64,000 nucleotides of DNA, from positions 3,156,001 through 3,220,000 of the forward strand of contig NZ_AP019782.1 in assembly GCF_019669985.1 (NCBI RefSeq), written 5' to 3'. How positions within the stretch are numbered: the stretch's first letter is position 1; each line of letters starts with the position of its first letter. The notes beneath the pieces were generated by a model that saw nothing but the letters and a program-made list of their open reading frames with translations, searched no databases and was not told where the DNA came from. Shown here piece after piece: positions 61,823 through 64,000 of this stretch. The stretch comes from Methylogaea oryzae. GTDB taxonomy: Bacteria; Pseudomonadota; Gammaproteobacteria; Methylococcales; Methylococcaceae. The position numbers were made by a program, and so were the translations under genes.

Positions 61823-62656
61823 TCAGCCGCGATCGCCGGCGGCTTGCAGCACGGCCAGCATGGCGGCGTGGATCAAGCCGTTGCTGGAAACGATGCGGCC
61901 GGAGGCGATCATGGTGTCGCCGCCGTCGAAGTCGGTGACCGTGCCGCCGGCTTCCCGCACCAGCACGATGCCGGCGGCGATGTCGTGGGGCTGCACCTTC
62001 ATTTCCCAATGGCCGTCCAACTGGCCGGTGGCGGTGTAGCACAGGTTGAGGGCGGCGGAGCCGATGCGGCGGGTGGCCTGGGCGCTGCGCTGGAACGCGA
62101 GAAAATTGCCCATATTGCTGTCGCTGGTATGGGTATCGTAAGCAAAACCGGTGATCAGCAGCGCCCGGCTCAATGCCGACGTCGCGGAAACGCGGATCGG
62201 CGCGCCGTTCAGCGTGGCGCCGCAACCCTGGGCGGCGGCGAACATCTCGTCCGTGGCGGGGTTGTAGATTACGCCCAAAGCCGGCTCGCCCTCCACGGCC
62301 AGCCCCATGGAAACGCAGTACATGGGAAAGCCGTGGGCGAAATTGACGGTGCCGTCCAGCGGGTCGATGTACCAGGTGTAGGGTTGCGACTGCGGGCCGT
62401 CGCCGGCATATTCGCCGCCTTCTTCGCCGACGATGCGGTGACCGGGGTACAGCCGGCGCAGTTCGCCGACGATGTATTGCTCGCTGCGCAGGTCGTATTC
62501 GGTCACGGGATCGATGTCGCTGCTCTTGAACTTCAGCGCCCCGCCCCGCTGCGCCCGCATGGCGGCTTGGCCTTCGCGCAGGATGCCGCCGGCATGGCGG
62601 GCGATGCCGATGGCGGTGTTCAGGATGTCGCTGAGGTTTGCGTCGGGATGCGCCAT
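61823..62656 (-). CDS. Inositol monophosphatase-like phosphatase
   Basis: A 277-residue magnesium-dependent phosphatase of the SuhB/CysQ superfamily: EYDLRSEQYIVGELRRLYPG, IVGEEGGEY, the signature WYIDPLDGTVNFAHGFPMYC and WEMKVQPHDIAAGIVLVREA. Substrate may be inositol phosphate, another sugar phosphate or PAP. Paired with the glycosyltransferase gene (15 bp). Confidence 0.88.
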   Translation of the reverse strand: MAHPDANLSDILNTAIGIARHAGGILREGQAAMRAQRGGALKFKSSDIDPVTEYDLRSEQYIVGELRRLYPGHRIVGEEGGEYAGDGPQSQPYTWYIDPLDGTVNFAHGFPMYCVSMGLAVEGEPALGVIYNPATDEMFAAAQGCGATLNGAPIRVSATSALSRALLITGFAYDTHTSDSNMGNFLAFQRSAQATRRIGSAALNLCYTATGQLDGHWEMKVQPHDIAAGIVLVREAGGTVTDFDGGDTMIASGRIVSSNGLIHAAMLAVLQAAGDRG

Positions 62657-62741
62657 GGCCGATTGATCCGAAACAGTTGATGGACTGCGGATTTTACAGT
62701 GCGGCGGCGCGAGGAATGAAGCGGGCCGGCGCGCGAACGGC

Positions 62742-63719
62742 TTAGAGCAGGGCGGCGACGGCGTCCCGTTCGCTTTTCAGCTCCGCTTCGGTGGCGGCCA
62801 GCATGCGGCGACTGAAATCGTCGATGTCCAATCCCTGGACAATGCGGTGCCGGCCGTCCTCGATGGTGACCGGATAGGAAAACATCAGGCCCGGCTCGAT
62901 GCCATAGCTGCCGTCGCTGGGAATGACCATGCTGACCCAATCGCCGTCGGCGGTGCCTGCCACCCAGGTGCGCATATGCTCCAAAGCGGCATTGGCGGCG
63001 GAGGCGGCGCTGGATTTGCCGCGGATTTTGATGATGGCGGAACCGCGCTGCTGGACGGTTTCGATGAAAAGGGTTTCGTACCATTGCCGGTCCACCCGGC
63101 TGGTGGCGCGATCGCCGCCGACGATGGCGTGGTGGATGTCGGGGTATTGGGTGGAGGAGTGGTTGCCCCAGATGATGACCCGGCGGATGTCGGTCACCGG
63201 CACGCTGCAATGGCTGGCCAACAGGCTCACCGAGCGGTTGTGATCCAAGCGCGTCATGGCGGAGAAATTGGAAGGATCCAGCCGCGGCGCGTTGCGCTGG
63301 GCGATGAGCGCGTTGGTGTTGGCTGGATTGCCCACCACCAGCACTTTGACGTCGGGATGGGCGACGTCGTTGAGCGCCTTGCCCTGCACGCTGAAAATCT
63401 GCGCGTTGACCTCCAGCAGATCTTTGCGCTCCATGCCTTCGCCACGGGGCTTGGCGCCCACCAGAAAAGCGTAATCGGCGTTCTCGAACGCCACGCGGGG
63501 ATCGGAGGTGGTCACCACGCCGCGCAGCAAGGGAAACGCGCAGTCCTCCAGCTCCATCACCACGCCCTGCATGGAGTCCATGGCCGCGGGCACTTCAAGC
63601 AGGCGCAGCACCACCGGCTGGTCCGGACCGAGAAAATCGCCGGCGGCGAGGCGGAACAACAATGCGTAGGTGATTTGCCCTGCAGCGCCGGTGACGGCGA
63701 TTTGGACTGGCGTCTTCAT
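62742..63719 (-). CDS. mdh: Malate dehydrogenase
   Basis: A 325-residue NAD(P)-dependent enzyme of the cytosolic-type MDH branch: [20 protein letters not shown] (dinucleotide loop), [37 protein letters not shown], and [20 protein letters not shown] with the catalytic His. It interconverts malate and oxaloacetate in the TCA and serine-linked routes. Monocistronic. Confidence 0.96.
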   Translation of the reverse strand: MKTPVQIAVTGAAGQITYALLFRLAAGDFLGPDQPVVLRLLEVPAAMDSMQGVVMELEDCAFPLLRGVVTTSDPRVAFENADYAFLVGAKPRGEGMERKDLLEVNAQIFSVQGKALNDVAHPDVKVLVVGNPANTNALIAQRNAPRLDPSNFSAMTRLDHNRSVSLLASHCSVPVTDIRRVIIWGNHSSTQYPDIHHAIVGGDRATSRVDRQWYETLFIETVQQRGSAIIKIRGKSSAASAANAALEHMRTWVAGTADGDWVSMVIPSDGSYGIEPGLMFSYPVTIEDGRHRIVQGLDIDDFSRRMLAATEAELKSERDAVAALL

Positions 63720-63857
63720 AGGGCTATCCTGGCGGAGCGCGTTTTTTTCTTTTTTATGGCGTTATGCCCCCGGGCGGGGCGTCAGGGGCGAAATCATAGT
63801 GGAAACGGCGCGCCAACACCAACGGGGCGAGCGGGCGGCGCGCGCTGCCATCGGGCC

Positions 63858-64000
63858 TTAAGCGCTTTTTCGCCTTTCGATCATGGCGTAGGCGGAGTGG
63901 TTGTGGATGGATTCGAAGTTTTCCGTTTCCACCTTGTAATACCCCACCCGCTGGTCGGCATCCAAGCGGGCGGCGATGTCGCGCACCGTGTCTTCCACGA
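63858..64000 (-). CDS. folE2: GTP cyclohydrolase FolE2, C-terminal fragment (window edge)
   Basis: The last 46 residues of a minus-strand gene cut by the window edge: [18 protein letters not shown] then [20 protein letters not shown]. The [11 protein letters not shown] motif is that of type IB GTP cyclohydrolase (FolE2), first enzyme of tetrahydrofolate and, in methylotrophs, also of tetrahydromethanopterin synthesis. Ends at TAA (63858-63860). Confidence 0.85.
   Translation of the reverse strand, partial: VEDTVRDIAARLDADQRVGYYKVETENFESIHNHSAYAMIERRKSA

Overview
The window looks like a chromosomal segment of a high-GC gammaproteobacterial methylotroph, most likely a methanotroph of the order Methylococcales. 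The support is a formaldehyde-activating enzyme gene (fae, 34024-34536), the C-terminus of a FolE2-type GTP cyclohydrolase at the right edge, an S-adenosylmethionine cycle block, and many short palindromic repeats, some lying inside genes. No genus can be assigned from the sequence alone.

Layout. 1-6076: truC (edge) and two divergent Hsp70 paralogues with a DUF2760 protein, all on the minus strand, interrupted by an opposite-strand Phd/RelE-type toxin-antitoxin pair. 6292-10619: an EmrA/outer-membrane factor/EmrB tripartite efflux operon. 10620-13770: a repeat-rich accessory stretch with a lone AT-richer OLD-like ATPase/TOPRIM gene and a REP-associated (RAYT) transposase. 13812-19431: a PAS-sigma54 activator, then a PhnD-like lipoprotein coupled to a membrane GGDEF-EAL protein. 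19435-21177: ratA-rnfH, smpB and the tmRNA gene ssrA.

21164-29805 is an integrated element of about 8.6 kb using the 3' end of ssrA as its attachment site: tyrosine integrase, AlpA-like regulator, primase-polymerase/helicase, a 9-bp-periodic GGWCC repeat array, a winged-helix protein, an HK97-capsid-like protein, a Nu1-like small terminase and several small unknown proteins. It looks like a phage satellite (PICI/P4-like) and is the most interesting part of the window.

30095-44722: a fused substrate-binding/PAS/diguanylate cyclase, tRNA-Val and tRNA-Asp, two well-framed small proteins, fae, an NCS2-type permease, an EF-hand protein, class I adenylate cyclase, a histidine phosphatase, argH and an AlgZ/AlgR-like two-component pair. 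44827-51001: metK, a SAH riboswitch with ahcY, an HExxH protein, metF and bioA, that is, synthesis, recycling and use of S-adenosylmethionine. 51062-54144: a lower-GC islet with a DUF2156 protein and a glycerophosphodiesterase. 54145-64000: housekeeping and transport genes (MDR oxidoreductase, TIGR04073 protein, tRNA-Glu, cation diffusion facilitator, phoU, nhaD, a GT1 glycosyltransferase, an inositol-monophosphatase-like enzyme, mdh, folE2 edge).

All assignments come from reading motifs and recalled family features; no database search was run. Domain limits are approximate.
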